Notes: a model not told the origin generated them from the letters alone. Counted from the first letter of the stretch, positions 21,621-33,879 are shown. The stretch is 64,000 nucleotides of DNA from Diploptera punctata (GCA_030220185.1 JASPKZ010004203.1:492001-556000); one strand, 5' to 3'. Translations and numbers: made by a program.

Positions 21621-21776
21621 ATTAAAACATTTTGTCTATTCATTCTTACCTCTTATAGTTGTTTTTGTCGAACATATGTTTCAGCAATTACAGACAATGG
21701 GGCTAAGAAGCCCTGAAACATATGTTCGACAAAAACAACTATAAGAGGTAAGAATGAATAGACAAAATGTTTTAAT
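21621..21776. repeat. Perfect 64-bp inverted repeat (Penelope-type palindrome)
   Basis: The arms 21621-21684 and 21713-21776 are exact complements, separated by 28 nt that contain CAGACAATGGGGC and GAAGCC. They are preceded by GGAAGTAACATTAAGAG, a stretch that also precedes the palindromes near 30280 and 61745. The inner right arm, GAAACATATGTTCG, corresponds to the GAAA/stem III part of the hammerhead-like motif at 57427. Confidence 0.75.
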
Positions 21777-21794
21777 TATTTATTAAATGATATA

Positions 21795-22422
21795 ATGTAT
21801 GTATGTAGCTAATGCTCTGGAGTTAACAACAAAGTTATTCTCCTTCTTGCTTCCCAATACTTGGATGTTATATCTTGATCATTTTGAAAAGCTACACAGT
21901 TTATTAAATATTCTCTGTCCATTTCCACACCTTGAGAACACAATATACACAATTCTATGAACATGTTTTCTTAAGCAGTCATGTCCTGTAGTAAGCCTCA
22001 ATATAGTAGTAGTAGTAGTAGTCTAATGTCCAATAGCTTGGATGTGTTGCATTTGCTTTCTTGCTTCCCAATAGACTCCTGCCAGAGCTCTTGTATGTGA
22101 CATCTTCAGAGCCTCACAGCTAGCAAGATGATCTTTGTTCATGGTAGTGTTGTTGTCTTGGCACAGGATACAATTTGGAGAGTTGAAGATTCCAATTTTA
22201 TAGAGGTGTGCTGCCAGGTAGTCATGGCCTGTTAACATTCTGAATGTTGCTACTGCTTCATGTCTCGGTTGTTCAGGTATTAAGTTTTTATTCTGCGAGA
22301 TATCTCCCATGGTTTCTCATTATTTTGTGATTTGAAGTGCTCCATCGGTTCTTTCTCAATATAGCAACCACAGATTTTCGTGGTAGTTCTGGAATAATAG
22401 TTGTGTTTTCTATCAGTACTTT
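21795..22422 (-). mobile_element. Two tandem tails of an RNase H-bearing LINE (jockey-like)
   Basis: The minus strand of 22023-22422 encodes KVLIENTTIIPELPRKSVVA, then a jump to RHEAVATFRMLTGHDYLAAHL, YKIGIFNSPNCILCQ and KDHLASCEAL, the post-RNase H tail with its C-x2-C...H...C knuckle. A second, more decayed copy of the same tail (TGHDC, VYCVL, CSQGVEMDRE-like) lies at 21795-21990. The element continues on the far side of the LINE-A insertion at 25324-25400. Confidence 0.65.
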
Positions 22423-22437
22423 TACATTTCTGTTTCT

Positions 22438-25323
22438 TACTTACTTACTTACTTACTCACTGGCACTATCGAACCCGTAGGTTCATGGCCGCGCGGACAT
22501 AAGCTCTCCATACATCCCTATCCTGAGCTAATGCTTTCCAATCATTCCCTGTATAATCTACTTCCCTCAAATCAAAGTTAATGTTGTTCTCCCACCTCAT
22601 TCTTGGTCTACCAACTGGGCGTTTTCCCTCTGGCTTTCCTACAAGAAGCTTCCATGCACGTCTTTCATTCCCCATACGTGCAACATGTCCTGCCCATCGC
22701 AGTCTACGAGACTTAACTGTTCTTATTATATCTGGCTTCCTATAAAGACCATGTAGTTCATTGTTATGTAGTCTTCTCCATTCACCTGTCTGTTCATCTC
22801 TCTTTGGTCCAAAAATTTTCCTAAGAACTTTATTCTCAAATACTCGTAATCTCCTTTCCTCCCTTAAAGTAAGAGTCCATGTTTCGCACCCATATAATAT
22901 AACTGGTAGAATAATAGTTTTATATATTTTCAGCTTAACGTTTTTTGAAAGGAGTTGGGACATCAAAAGTCTCTGCAATGCATAATAGCATGCATTTCCA
23001 GAATTGAGCCTATGTTTAATTTCTTTGTGCGTCTCATTCCTATTTGTGATTATTGTTCCTAGGTATTTGAATTCAGCCACTTCCTCAAAATTTCCCTCAT
23101 TTGTCATTAGCAGTCCATTTCCATTATATACTGAATTTCTACCTGTGACCATATATTTAGTTTTACTGATATTTACTTCCAGTCCTAATTTCTTAGTGTT
23201 ACTCAATAGTGTGTGCGTGTTGGCCTTTAGTATCTCCTCGCTATCGGCCAATAGACTACATCATCAGCATAAACTAACAGCTTATTAATACCATTCAGTT
23301 GTAAGCCTTCCTCATTCTCTAAAGATTTAATGGCATGCTCTAGTACAAAATTAAATAGTAGAGGAGATAGTGCATCTCCTTGCTTCAACCCATTCTGGAT
23401 TTCAAAAGTGTGTGAAAACTGTTTGCCTACACGCACCCTACTATTTGAGCCATTTAGACACATTCGTATAAGTCTAACTAACTTTTTAGGAATTCCGAAC
23501 TCCAGCAGGATACTATATAACTTCTCCCTCTTAATTGAATCATATGCTTTTTGAAGTCTACATATAGTTGATGTACAGTGCCATTATATTCCCATTTCTT
23601 TTCTAAAATCTGTCTTATACTAAAAATCTGATCTGTTGTAGACCTGTTTCTTCTAAATGCACATTGATGATCTCCTAGAATGTCATCAATGTAGGGAGTA
23701 AGTCTGCTTACTAATATATTTGTAAGAATTTGTATGAAGTTGAAAGTAATGAGATGCCCCTGTAGTTGTTGCAATCAGTTTTATCTCCTTTCTTATAAAT
23801 TGGTACGATAATTGATTCCTTCCATTCATCTGGAAGAGCTTCTTTTTCCCAAATCATACTAAGCAACCAGCGTATTTTGTCTATCAATTTTTCTCCTCCT
23901 GATTTTATGAGTTCTGCTGGGATCTCATCTGAACCTGATGCTTATACATCTTCAATTTTTCAATCGCCATTTCAACCTCTAATGCACTTGGCTCTGCGAC
24001 TAGCATTTCTGCTGTCTGTAACTTAACCTCCTCAATGTCCTGTTCTGTATGTACATTTATAGCTGATTAAAGTAACTTTTCCATCTATTTAATATACTCC
24101 TAGAATCTGCAATCATATCCCCATTTCATTTCGAATTATGTTTGTTCTAGCCTGAAACCCTTTCTTCTCTATACTAATTCCCTGATATAATTCTCTAATG
24201 TTCCTATTTTTTGCATTCATTTCAAGATCATTAATCTTCTCTCTCAAATATTCCCTCTTTTTACTCTTTAGTAACTTAGTGGTTTCCCGTCTAATACTAC
24301 CCAATTGCTCTAAATTTACCTCATTTGGCTCGTGTAACCATTTAATTTTTGCTAGTTTTCTTTTCTTTACAATGTTGGCACATTCCTCATCAAACCATTT
24401 CTTGTTTTGCCTCTTTTTTAAACAACCAATGCTTTCTGATGCTGACAATTTAATAGTATCTCTTATAGCCTCCCATTCTTTATTTATATCAGGTTCTTCT
24501 TCGTTTGCCACATTGTCATCTGAAGATTCCAGTACTTCAAATCTATTAGCAATTTTGATTTGGTATTCTTGCCGCATTTCATCATTTCTCAAGTTTTTTA
24601 ATTCATATTTTACAGAATCATCTTTAGCATTCGTTCCTCTCATAAGCGATAGCCGTTGTCTGATTTTCACTCTGACCAGATGATGATCCGAATTGCAGTC
24701 TATCCCTCTAACTGATCTAATATCAATGATGCTACTGTGCCAGCGTTTATCCACTAATACATGATCTATCTGGTTCCGAGTTTCTCCATCTGGGGACGTC
24801 CCGGTGTATTTATGAATATCCTTATGCTGAAATGTTGTGCTCTTAACAATCAGATTCTTCGATGTGGCAAATGTGACTAATCTAACCCCGTTGTCGTTAC
24901 TATCTTCATGAAGACTGAATTTGCCTATTGTTGGTTTGAATATATCTTCCCGCCCCACTTTTGCATTAAAATCTCCTATGACAATTTTCATATGATATCG
25001 TGAAAGGCTATCAATAAGCATTCTAATTCTTCATAGAACTCATCCTTGATCTTGTCATCTTTATCTTCTGTGGGGGCATGTACATTTACAATTATAAAAT
25101 CATGTCGTTTACCCTTTAGAATTATGTATGATATCCTATCATTAACAAACTTAATATCTCGGATAGCGGATAGGATCCTCCTTCTGACTAAAAAACCCGT
25201 TCCAAATGCAGGTCTTTCTGCACCCCCATAGAATAATGCAAAGGTTCCTGATTCCTGACTACCTTCTCCTGGCCACCTAATTTCCTGTAAAGCGACTATA
25301 TCTAAGGGCGATTTATCTAGTTC
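22438..25323 (-). mobile_element. LINE-A (RTE-like), 5'-truncated 2.9-kb copy with 15-bp target duplication
   Basis: The 3' end is at the left: a (TAAG)n repeat, read CTTACTTACTTAC on the plus strand. It is flanked by TACATTTCTGTTTCT at 22423-22437 and again at 25324-25338, exact. It lacks the first ~300 bp present in the copy at 49657-52821. It landed in an older RNase H-bearing LINE whose halves flank it. Confidence 0.9.
22466..25021 (-). pseudogene. LINE-A endonuclease-reverse transcriptase, broken frame
   Basis: Read on the minus strand: AP endonuclease C-terminal half (GDFNAKVGRE, TRNQIDHVLVDKRW, NSDHHLVRVK; 24113-25021), a charged linker, then reverse transcriptase pieces: SKLLTNILVSRLTPYI-like and HQCAFRRNRSTTDQIF with [14 protein letters not shown] (23478-23774), [21 protein letters not shown] and LLVYADDVV (23227-23463), and the C-terminal region GLEVNISKTKYMV to AQDRDVWRAYVRAAMNL (22466-23251). 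At least three frameshifts separate them. The endonuclease N-terminal half is truncated away. Not functional. Confidence 0.85.
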
Positions 25324-25499
25324 TACATTTCTGTTTCTGACTTTTTAAATTAAATTGGAATTGTAACTATTGTCAAATAGTATAAATTAAGTTATTTGAA
25401 TAAAAATTTTCTGATATACTAGATGTTATATCTATGAAACAACATGACATGTTGTGTGTCACTACTAGTTTAGAGATTTTTGGTGTAAGTAATCCTCAG

Positions 25500-25805
25500 T
25501 AAGTGTGATAAACAGCCTTGCAGACCATATAGTAATTTGACTAGCAATGACTGGTCTAATGTAAAACACCGAAATACAGCCAGGGTTGATGGATTTTTAA
25601 GGGTATAAAAATCTATTTTACAGAAGGGAAATAAAGTTTTTAGTTCCTTGCCTTAGATTTATGGAATATAAAAGAACTTCTGGCCTGAGATAAAAGGCCT
25701 CAGAGCAAAATTTATCAATCATTTCATGCCTGGATTTGAATTGCAACAGTAAGTGTTTGCTAAAAAACAGTGAATACTTGCTAAAGAAATAGCGAAAAAG
25801 ATCAG
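25500..25805. repeat. Dispersed repeat R6, copy 1
   Basis: TGGATTTTTAAGG..., ATAAAAATC, CCTTGCCTTAGATTTAT and ATGCCTGGATTTGAATTG recur in the same order at 48940-49210. The minus strand has an AACCCTGGCTG stretch like a T arm, so it may be a SINE; no better assignment. Confidence 0.5.
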
Positions 25806-25823
25806 TAATGGAAGAAAAACCAT

Positions 25824-26160
25824 TCTCCAAGCGCGACAGGCCTAGAAAGCCCCTGGCCTACCAGCCGGCTGCTGGCTTCAAATCCACATATGTTAATCAC
25901 AGAAGTAGACGATCATTAGCCAGATAGGGGTGACATGTGGTCAGCATGTTGGGTCCCCCAGCCGTTATAGCTGGTCTTCTCAACTTGGAGTTGCTACTTA
26001 TTGTAGCTACCCAAATGCCTCATGATGCTGGGTGGGCACCAGTCCCATACTGGTCGAAATTCCATGAGAAAATTTCTTTCCCCATGGGGACTCGAACCTG
26101 CGCAAGTCCCGTAGCTCTGCGCCAAGGCTTCTTGCCTTAACCACTCGGCTACAGTGCAGG
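25824..26160 (-). mobile_element. tRNA-derived SINE S2 with exact 16-bp target duplication
   Basis: ATGGAAGAAAAACCAT occurs at 25808-25823 and again at 26161-26176. The minus strand begins CTGTAGCCGAGTGGTTAAGG (A box), has GGTTCGAGTCCCC (B box), the S2 body and the end GGCCTGTCGCGC. It splits a LINE reverse transcriptase whose C-terminus resumes at 26177. Confidence 0.9.
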
Positions 26161-26176
26161 ATGGAAGAAAAACCAT

Positions 26177-26640
26177 AGGAATGTTAAACTCTATATTAAG
26201 GAGTAAAAACATCATTAACAGAAGTAAACAAATTTATAAGTCCATATTAGAAAGTATAATGTTATATAGATCGAAAGTTTGGAAAATGACACAACAACAT
26301 GCCAACAGAGTAACTGCAGTTGGAAAGGATTTTTGGAGAAGAGCTGCCAGAAAACCTTGACTCAAAATAATTAGAAATACAGAAATTAGAAAAAGAATGA
26401 ATGCAGAAAGAAGTATAATGGATGAGATTAAACACAGAAGGCTAATATGATATGGACACGTAAGAAAAATGCAGGAGAAGACTACCAAAGGCCATCCATG
26501 CATGGAAAATTGTAAGAAGGAACAGATAAGGAATATCAAGAACAATCTGGAAGAATAACATTCAACGGGGAAATTTGGTGTAACGGATGAAGACACAGAG
26601 GACAGAGAACGATGCAGAACTTTAATTAAGGGAAATTTGT
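26177..26640 (+). mobile_element. LINE remnant: RT C-terminal region
   Basis: The plus strand encodes MLNSILRSKNIINRSKQIYK, SILESIMLYRSKVWKMT, KDFWRRAARKP and, after a stop, EIRKRMNAERSIMDEIKHRR, YGHVRKMQE and further frame-shifted blocks. This order is that of the region downstream of the YADD motif in RTE/BovB-like LINEs. It is a different family from LINE-A. Confidence 0.65.
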
Positions 26641-26818
26641 GAATGTGTATTACAAACTGATAATCTATATAAGTCCCTAGACATTTATCTATTTTTTAAA
26701 AATTCATGTTAATTATTAAGATTGGTTGGAGGAAACTTTAATGATGACAATTCTCGATGAATAAAAAAATAAATATTTGTCTTTAAATTAATTTTTTAGG
26801 AACTTACACTTTGAGGTA

Positions 26819-27222
26819 TTACTTATTTAGGTAACATTTTATCACCAATCTACTCATATTCTTCTTCTTGGACCAATTTCAGTACTTCTTCTTCAGTTTT
26901 ATCCTCAGTATTTTCACGACCGTTATTTTGTCGTCTTGAAGAGTCACCTCCTGCTCCCTCCATTGGTAGACTGAAGTACCTCAAAATCAAATATTTTCCC
27001 CGGGAATTTCAATTAATGAACTTGGAAATTCCCGATAAAAATTATTTAATTTTGAGTTTCTTCAGTCTACCAACAGAGGGGGCAGGAGGCAGCTCTTCAA
27101 GACAACAAAACAATTATCTTGAAAATACTGAGGATGGAACTGAAGAAGAAAGTTCCAAAACCAGTCTATGAAGAAGAAGAATATGAAGTGATGTATAAAA
27201 TTTTACTTAAATAATAACTACC
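26819..27222. repeat. Large foldback, arms about 190 bp
   Basis: The left arm (26819 to about 27010) and right arm (about 27024 to 27222) are imperfect complements: TTATTTAGGTAACATTTTAT, CATATTCTTCTTCTTGG, TCTTGAAGAG, TTGGTAGACTGAAG and their complements appear in mirrored order. The centre is a short AT-rich loop near GGGAATTTC/GAAATTCCC. No coding sequence or target duplication could be defined. Confidence 0.6.
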
Positions 27223-27768
27223 TGACTAGTTAAAAAGGGTTTTAAGTAAAACGTAAACTAACTCTAAACGTAGCAGAAACGAAAATTAAGCAAACCACAG
27301 ATGTATAACAAAAGAGAGGCTATAATCTGATTTTATGCATTTTATAGGATATGTCAGTTTTTTTTATTTACCAGAGGTATTAATTTGTACTAAGGAAAAG
27401 TTATTATATTTAATCATGTGCCCTTCCCTAAAGTAACTACTCGTATATTAAAGTGCAGTAGTATTTTATTATTTTATGATCTAAATGTGACATGTTTGTC
27501 CAGTCACCCATCATCAATAGATGAGTCAAGTTTCTGACAGAACCCACCACTTATCTCTATCATTATACATTTCCTGCTCTGCAGTATTATTCCATATCAT
27601 TTCCTTATCTCAGTTTCTTACTATTTCTTGTACTTTTTATTTTCTAAGCACTTTCAACAATCTTTTATTAACACATTCTTCATTAAAAATTGTTCTCCTT
27701 TTATAAACACACTGGAAGAAATACTATTAAGTTTCATGTTGAAATTGATGCTATTAATCTCTCACTTA

Positions 27769-28106
27769 GTCCCGCGCCGTAGCCGAGTGGTTAAGGGTAG
27801 GAAGCCTTGGCGCAGAGCTACGGGACTTGCGCTGGTTCGAGTCTCCATGGGGGAAGAAATTTTCTCATGGTATTTTGGCTAGTATGGGACCGGTGCCCAC
27901 CCAGCATCGTGAGGCATTTGGATAGCTACAATAAGTAGCAACTCCAGGTTGAGGAAACCAGCTATAACGGCTGGGGGACTCGACATGCTGACCACATGTC
28001 ACCCCTAAACTGACTGATGATCATCTACCTCTGTGATTGACACATGTGGATGTGAGGCCAGCAGCCGGCTGGTAGGCTAAGGGCCTTCTAAGCCTATCGT
28101 GCCAAG
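27769..28106 (+). mobile_element. tRNA-derived SINE S2, full length, with target duplication
   Basis: TTAATCTCTCACTTA (27754-27768) and TTAATCCCTCACTTA (28113-28127) flank it. The head GCCGTAGCCGAGTGGTTAAG and GCTGGTTCGAGTCTCC have A and B box character, closest to the tRNA-Ser/Leu type. This is the most complete S2 copy and the reference for the others. Confidence 0.9.
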
Positions 28107-28149
28107 AGTTCTTTAATCCCTCACTTAAAAACATTTTTATTTGACTACA

Positions 28150-28745
28150 ACATTGCATGTTGTCATTCTATCAGATTCCAAAGCAGCAATTCAGGCCATA
28201 GCATTAACCACGTATCCAAAAATGGGAAAAATATTAGAAATATAAAACATGATTCAAACTATTGAGAAATTTGGGTCTTACAGTGGATTCCAGCCCATTG
28301 TGGAATACAAGGGAATAAAAGAGCTGATATACTTGCAAAACAAGAGTGTAAAATTAAGCAGAAAGTAACAAATGCATTTTCTTATGAATCAATTAAAAGA
28401 ATTATAAAGAAAAAGTTTAAAGATTGTTACAATTCCAATTTAATTGAAAAAATCAAAAACATAAATATATAAATACTGTTAGAAAACCAATCTAATTCTA
28501 GAACTAACACGAAAATCTGCAGTTGCTATACTGAGGCTTACTACAGGACATGACTGCTTAGAAAAACATCTTCATAGAATTGGGATATTAATATCTCCTG
28601 GAGTATATTGTATTTTCTAGGTGTGGAAATGGACAGAGAACACTTAACAAATTGTGTAGCTCTTCAAAATTATCAAGATAAGACATCCAAGTGTAGTGAA
28701 GCAAGGAGGAGAATAACTTTATTGTTAACTCCAGAAGATTAGTTG
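28150..28745 (+). mobile_element. RNase H-bearing LINE remnant (jockey-like)
   Basis: The plus strand encodes VVILSDSKAAIQAIAL (RNase H catalytic Asp region), then after a stop a WIPAHCGIQGNKRAD-like block with decayed frame, LAKQECKIKQKVTNAFSYE, and finally the tail SAVAILRLTTGHDCLEKHLH, as in 22023-22422. Several stops and frameshifts. The reverse transcriptase part is absent. Confidence 0.65.
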
Positions 28746-29384
28746 CATACATCATTAATATTTCATTTTATTTCGGTTGGCAAAACCTCAATTTTGGGTT
28801 CTCTTAATAAATTGTAAATTACAGATAAAAAGTCTTTAAATAGGTTGGGGGATTCTATGCCAGCAGTTACCTACATAAATAGAAATAATAATAAAAAAAC
28901 ATGAACAAATTATTGTAGCATTATGTGAATAATTACCTGAGGAAAATACATATGAAGGGTACAGGGAAATAACCAGGTACAATAAGTCACTTTTTCCTTG
29001 AAACCTAGGAGGTAATTCTAGTTCTACATCATCCTTACTTCCTTAACTGTATGCTAAAATTTTGAGCTAAATAAACTCATTATTACATTAAATATTTTAC
29101 TGTTTCACACTTCTAAATGACAGAACTTTCCCTGCACCCATCATATGTTGATTTTTTCTTTCCAAAAAACGTGAGAATGCCTTAAAATTAAATGAGAAGT
29201 TAAAATAAAATTAAACTAAAATTGCCATATTTACAATGGAAAATATAAGTTATTGTTCAAACAGAATACCCAACGTATCCTAATGGGGCACCAGATTATC
29301 CAATAAACTGTAAACTAATCTAATGTATACTAACTCATCCATTTACTCACCTAACAAAATAAAATGAGTGTAAAATATTATATA
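28746..29384. other. No feature recognised
   Basis: AT-rich intronic sequence without recognised repeats. Confidence 0.4.
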
Positions 29385-29610
29385 GAATGAAAGATGTGCA
29401 TGGAGGCTTCTTGTAGAAAAACCAGAGGGAAAATGCCCAGTTGGTAGACCAAGAATGAGGTGGGAGAATAACATTAACAGTCATTTGAGAGAAGTAGATT
29501 ATACAGGGAATGATTGGAAAACATTAGCTCAGGGTAGGGATGTATGGAGAGCTTGGTCCATGTGGCCATGAACCTATGGGTTCGGTAGTGCTAATGAGTT
29601 AGTTATATTA
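29385..29610 (+). mobile_element. LINE-A 3' end fragment
   Basis: AATGAAAGATGTGCATGGAGG to GGGTTCGGTAGTGC matches the last ~220 bp of LINE-A, including the RPRMRWENNI and AQ.RDVWRA coding blocks. Confidence 0.75.
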
Positions 29611-30269
29611 TGTAGTACAAGGACTTAGTAGTGAGTGAATAAATATGTTAAAAAAAGCCACAATCTGATAGTAAAACATGTATTATCATATTAGCTAACA
29701 GTAACACTAGCAGTCACCTGTTCTTTATTTTAACATTCACAAGCTCACTCCTGACATAGAATATCTGTTGGTTGATTGCAAATTGGTAAGACATATTAAT
29801 CCTCTGAAATTTAGAAACTAACCCACTATTCCTTTTAATACACTCTAATTAATGCCTGAGAATAGACATAGATTATGAAAATTTTGTTCATATTGGATCA
29901 CGAAATGGAACCAGTAACATTACAGGTAAAAAATACCAACAAACTTAAAAAAACCTCTATTAATAGTGGCCTCTAACTTAACAAACGTAGTACTATTTTT
30001 GATGTTTTATTTGAATTAACATTTTGCAATTCTGTATAGAATCACACTAATCACATAATCACACTAATCTAACTTCTTGTCTAAATTGCCAAATGTAATT
30101 TAACACGAATCACTGTGCAAATCTTTCTGTTGGCTACTTGACTAAATTGTTAGCCCTGTTTTACCTTATAGTTGTCAAAATATACAAGATCATGTTATTG
30201 TGTTATCTGGAAATAGTTCAACTTTGTTAATAGACTTCATTAAACTGGTTTAAAATTTAATTTTAAAAT

Positions 30270-30395
30270 ACAGTAGGAAGTAACATTAAGAGGTTTGTTT
30301 AATAATTGAAACATTTTGTCTATTCATTCTATAATTATAATTATACTACAAGAGGTAAGAAAAAAACAGACAAAATTATTCAAATTTAATGATTA
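30270..30395. repeat. Decayed Penelope-type palindrome
   Basis: This shares AGGAAGTAACATTAAGAGG and ACATTTTGTCTATTCATTC with the perfect palindrome at 21621-21776, and the complement ACAAGAGGTAAGAAAA...ACAGACAAAATT follows after a short spacer. The hammerhead-like core is lost. Confidence 0.5.
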
Positions 30396-30954
30396 TATCT
30401 GCTAATATTAATAATGTCTGTTTTGAACACAGTATCATTGTATACAGTGGTCGTTAAGTAAAAATGAAACAATTGATTACTGAATCACAGTGAGTTAAAA
30501 TGTGAATTCTAGAGATTTGTAGTTTAACTTTATATGTTGTTTTCCTGTCCTTAGAGAAGCTTATTTACATAATTCTAACTTACTGATGCTACTTTGTCTT
30601 TCTGGTTATATTAACTGTATCTAGAGATGGTTAGTCTAGGAACATTAATTCCTATATCAAATTTCATAATGTCTTCAATGTGTGTTATTCTTTTAACAGT
30701 ACTTTTTTTAACTAGTAAAGCTCAATATTTCAAGAGAAAATTTACGCCTAAACTGAGATTTGAACCCAAGGTCTCTGGTTCTGATAAAACATAATAAGCT
30801 TTACTAGCTATGAAAGTAGTGTTAAAAGAATAATAAACATAGAAAATATATGCTTACTGGCTAATAAAGATAGTGTTAAAGTCCCATTAAAATGTCTTCT
30901 TGAATAAGAAGCAGCTAGAAGGTATGTAGAATGAATGTTCTCGGCTTTGAGCAG

Positions 30955-31400
30955 ACAGGATTGTATAAGAGAGAGAGAGAGAAATTCCCATTTAAATTGA
31001 GATTCCTAAATAGCTCAAAGGTTTAAAGCGCTGGTATGTATAACCAGTTTAGGCATAAAATGTTTCTACGTTTTGATTATTCGTTTCATACATCTCAATC
31101 ATTGAAATGTATGAAATGAATAATAAAAACATCAAAAGAAGCCATACTGGCTTTATATTGTAATGTAAAATTCCCAAATAAATGTCTTCTTAATAAAGAA
31201 GCCGCCATTTGCAAGATAGAAGCAAAGGTTTCATAGCATTTGGTGTGCAGGAATTAACAGTCTATAAAAGAAAATAATTTGCATTTAGATTGGAACTTGC
31301 TCAGGTAGCTCATTCGGTAGATTATTGGCCTAGAAAACCAAAGGTCCTGGGTTCAAGCCTTGGTCTGAGCGTATAATTTTTCTCTTCAAATAAAAATGTT
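30955..31400 (+). mobile_element. SINE S3 copy
   Basis: The body (AGAAGCCGCCATTTGCAAGA, AGGTTTCATAGCATTTGG) precedes a tRNA-like head at 31300-31373: CAGGTAGCTCATTCGGTAG as D arm, TTGG...CCAA as anticodon stem and GTCCTGGGTTCAAGCCTTGG as T arm. It ends TTTTTCTCTTCAAATA. A related T-arm fragment on the minus strand lies at 30735-30790. Confidence 0.65.
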
Positions 31401-31901
31401 TATTTTCAAATATTAATTTGTCCTTCAGTGTAAGTGGCAAATTTAATATAAAAACATAAAAAAGATCATAGCACATATTATGTTTTTTGTTGAAAATTAG
31501 TTTCATTTTTCATATTCAACTCTTACATACCTACGAATCTCACGATGAACATCAGGAATTAGTAAAATATGTGCTTGTAGTTGAAATATAACATTCATTG
31601 ACTTTTTTTGCTTAAAAGTTACTGACATAGTTTTCATTTGCGAGATACAAATATACCATATTTGTGGATACATTTAATTTACAAGTTGCATATTCAGCTA
31701 TTCTCAACTGGAAAATATGTAAAATACAAAGTAAATATTTTACAAATACATCTACATAATTTCCAATGGTACATACAATTAGCACTTGTAATTGCTTTTG
31801 TACTTAACTGTGTATATAAAATTGAGACCTTGAGGCAGACATTATTGTCACTGAAATGTGAATTACAGAATCTCACCAATTCAATGTTATTCATTATGTG
31901 A

Positions 31902-32053
31902 GAACCAGAGAAATGTAACTCCATTTTACTGATTTTACAGGTGAGAAGAAAACAGTTTTTAAACATTTGAAATTTTTAAAACTCATCCTAAATACTTTCT
32001 TTCTTCTCACCTGTAAAATCAATAAATGGAGTTATATTCCTCTGGTTCTCACT
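31902..32053. repeat. Foldback, arms about 55 bp
   Basis: GTGAGAACCAGAGAAATGTA...TTTTACAGGTGAGAAGAA on the left is mirrored by TTCTTCTCACCTGTAAAATC...CCTCTGGTTCTCAC on the right, with about 40 nt between. It resembles the Penelope-type palindromes in length but lacks the ribozyme-like core. Confidence 0.6.
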
Positions 32054-32153
32054 TGACATATTATGTTACATAAATTTAATTTATTGGATGTCACCATTAA
32101 GCTCACACGTTTTAATGTTATAAAAATTAACAGATGTAGTCTCAAATTAATTA

Positions 32154-32789
32154 CAGTAAAACCTATCTTAGCCGGAACCTCTATAAGAAGGAAACCTGTA
32201 GAGATGGAAAAAATCTCCAGAACGGTACGATTTTATATGTAAACTCATCCTGTATAAGCCAGAAACCTTCATAGTGTGGAAACGGAATGGTTTTTAAAGT
32301 ACCAATGGTTAATTTTTACCTCAGTAAGATGGAAAATTATTCTTAAGCACATTCTAATTACAGTATTAATGAACATACGTGAAAATTCTGCATATGACGC
32401 TTTCTGCATTATATCGTTTTACCTTCTTGTGTTGCCATTATATTGCGGGGATACCCTTGCTTATGTGTGACAGCGGGGAATCCCTCACTTTTCCTTGCCT
32501 GCTTACATTAGGGAGTTGGGAAACTCTTCAGTCTTCCTGTAGTTGAGTTTCTTCTCACTTTCGTGTAATAAAGTTCTTTTGTATTGCCATGCAAACTGAG
32601 CTGCGTTACATACACTATTTTGTCTGTATATCAGTCATTACGTTATGTCTTTAAAGTGTGCATGTAATACCCTTACACTGTGTGAGAATATTCAAGCTTG
32701 TAATTTGGGAACCTTTATAAGAAGGAAAACTGCCAAGACAGAAATATATTTAAGGAACCATCATGTTCCTTCATAGACAGGTTTTACTG
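32154..32789. mobile_element. Pogo-type non-autonomous element with TA duplication
   Basis: The left end CAGTAAAACCTATCTTAGC and the right end (complement CAGTAAAACCTGTCTATG) are inverted repeats flanked by TA on both sides (32152-32153, 32790-32791). Internal repeats echo the ends (GGAACCTCTATAAGAAGG, GGAACCTTTATAAGAAGG). No transposase is recognisable, so it is MITE-like. Confidence 0.75.
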
Positions 32790-33206
32790 TATTAACTTTT
32801 CAAAATACTGGAAACCTTAATTTTTTTAGATTCAATTCATTAATATTTTGTAATTGTTAAAAAAATGTACATAGTGATAAAATCTGCACTATCATCATAA
32901 TTTACAATTCACACATACCTGGGAAAAAGTAGGTAAGTCCAAAACTGGCACAAACAAGATAGGTCAATATATCTGTTTTTTTTTTCAGTAAACTTCCTCC
33001 CTTTTAGACTTAAACAAAACAAATATTGTCTATTATAGGTAATAGAATGAAGAATTTACTTATTTTGTTATTACCATATGAAGTGACATAAAAAACAGTC
33101 AGTATCCATTAAGAACATTTTTAAAAATTGCAAAAAAATTGACTTATCTGGTTTTTTCTGGGATGAGTGAATTATAAATTGCATTTTTTATCATTTTGGA
33201 TTTTAT

Positions 33207-33209
33207 TGA

Positions 33210-33243
<34 letters not shown>

Positions 33244-33245
33244 TT
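33207..33245. repeat. ATT microsatellite
   Basis: About 11 ATT repeats. Confidence 0.9.
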
Positions 33246-33574
33246 AATAACTCCCTTTGTAGGTCCTTTTATTTGTATCATACCTCCCAAGCTTAAGGGA
33301 CAGGAAATCGCAGGAGAAGATTTTTAACTCTGAGTTAATATATAAATATATATATTTTTTTGTTACACAGACACATAGAGGGTTTCCCTGGATTAGATTA
33401 GCTCAATGACATTGCACCCCTAATGACAAAACATAAAAACCACCCATTCCATCTAGTTGATAAAAGACCATGACTCTCCAAGACAACAAAAACATTTAAG
33501 ACAAGACATACCATTTACACATGCATTCATGCTAAATAAGTGAGATATGATAGAATGGTTATGAAGCTCAAATG

Positions 33575-33715
33575 GCATTTGGGGATTATTTGGACTTTAA
33601 AATTTCCTGACATTTTACCTTGCAGTTCGGGAAAAACTTCGTAAAAATTTTGCCTGGGAAACTCGTCTCAACCACAGAACCAAGGATCAAACCTGGGGCT
33701 TGCTGACAGTATTGA
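33575..33715 (-). mobile_element. Decayed SINE S1 (head and body)
   Basis: The plus strand GGACTTTAAAATTTCCTGACATTTTACCTTGCAG, GAAAAACTTCG and CCAAGGATCAAACCTGGGG align with the S1 body and B box in reverse orientation, with about one change in five bases. Confidence 0.55.
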
Positions 33716-33879
33716 GACATCTACATATTTCTGAGTATTGATATTGATACTGTTCCAATTGCCTAGAAGAACAAAAATGTAACAACTTCTGACTTTCATG
33801 TGATGAAAAATATTTACATTATTAACTATAGAGGTAGAACGTCTAAGATGAACTGACATGTAATACTTAAAAAAAAAAC

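Noticed and set aside
22010..22021. Short AGT repeat as a CRISPR-like or regulatory array
   Set aside because: It is a four-copy trinucleotide microsatellite; nothing in the window resembles a CRISPR array and the DNA is eukaryotic.
24198..24683. 161-codon plus-strand frame opposite LINE-A, also seen at 51423-51908
   Set aside because: It is the antisense of the conserved LINE endonuclease linker; the two copies are alike only because the LINE copies are alike. No protein motif.
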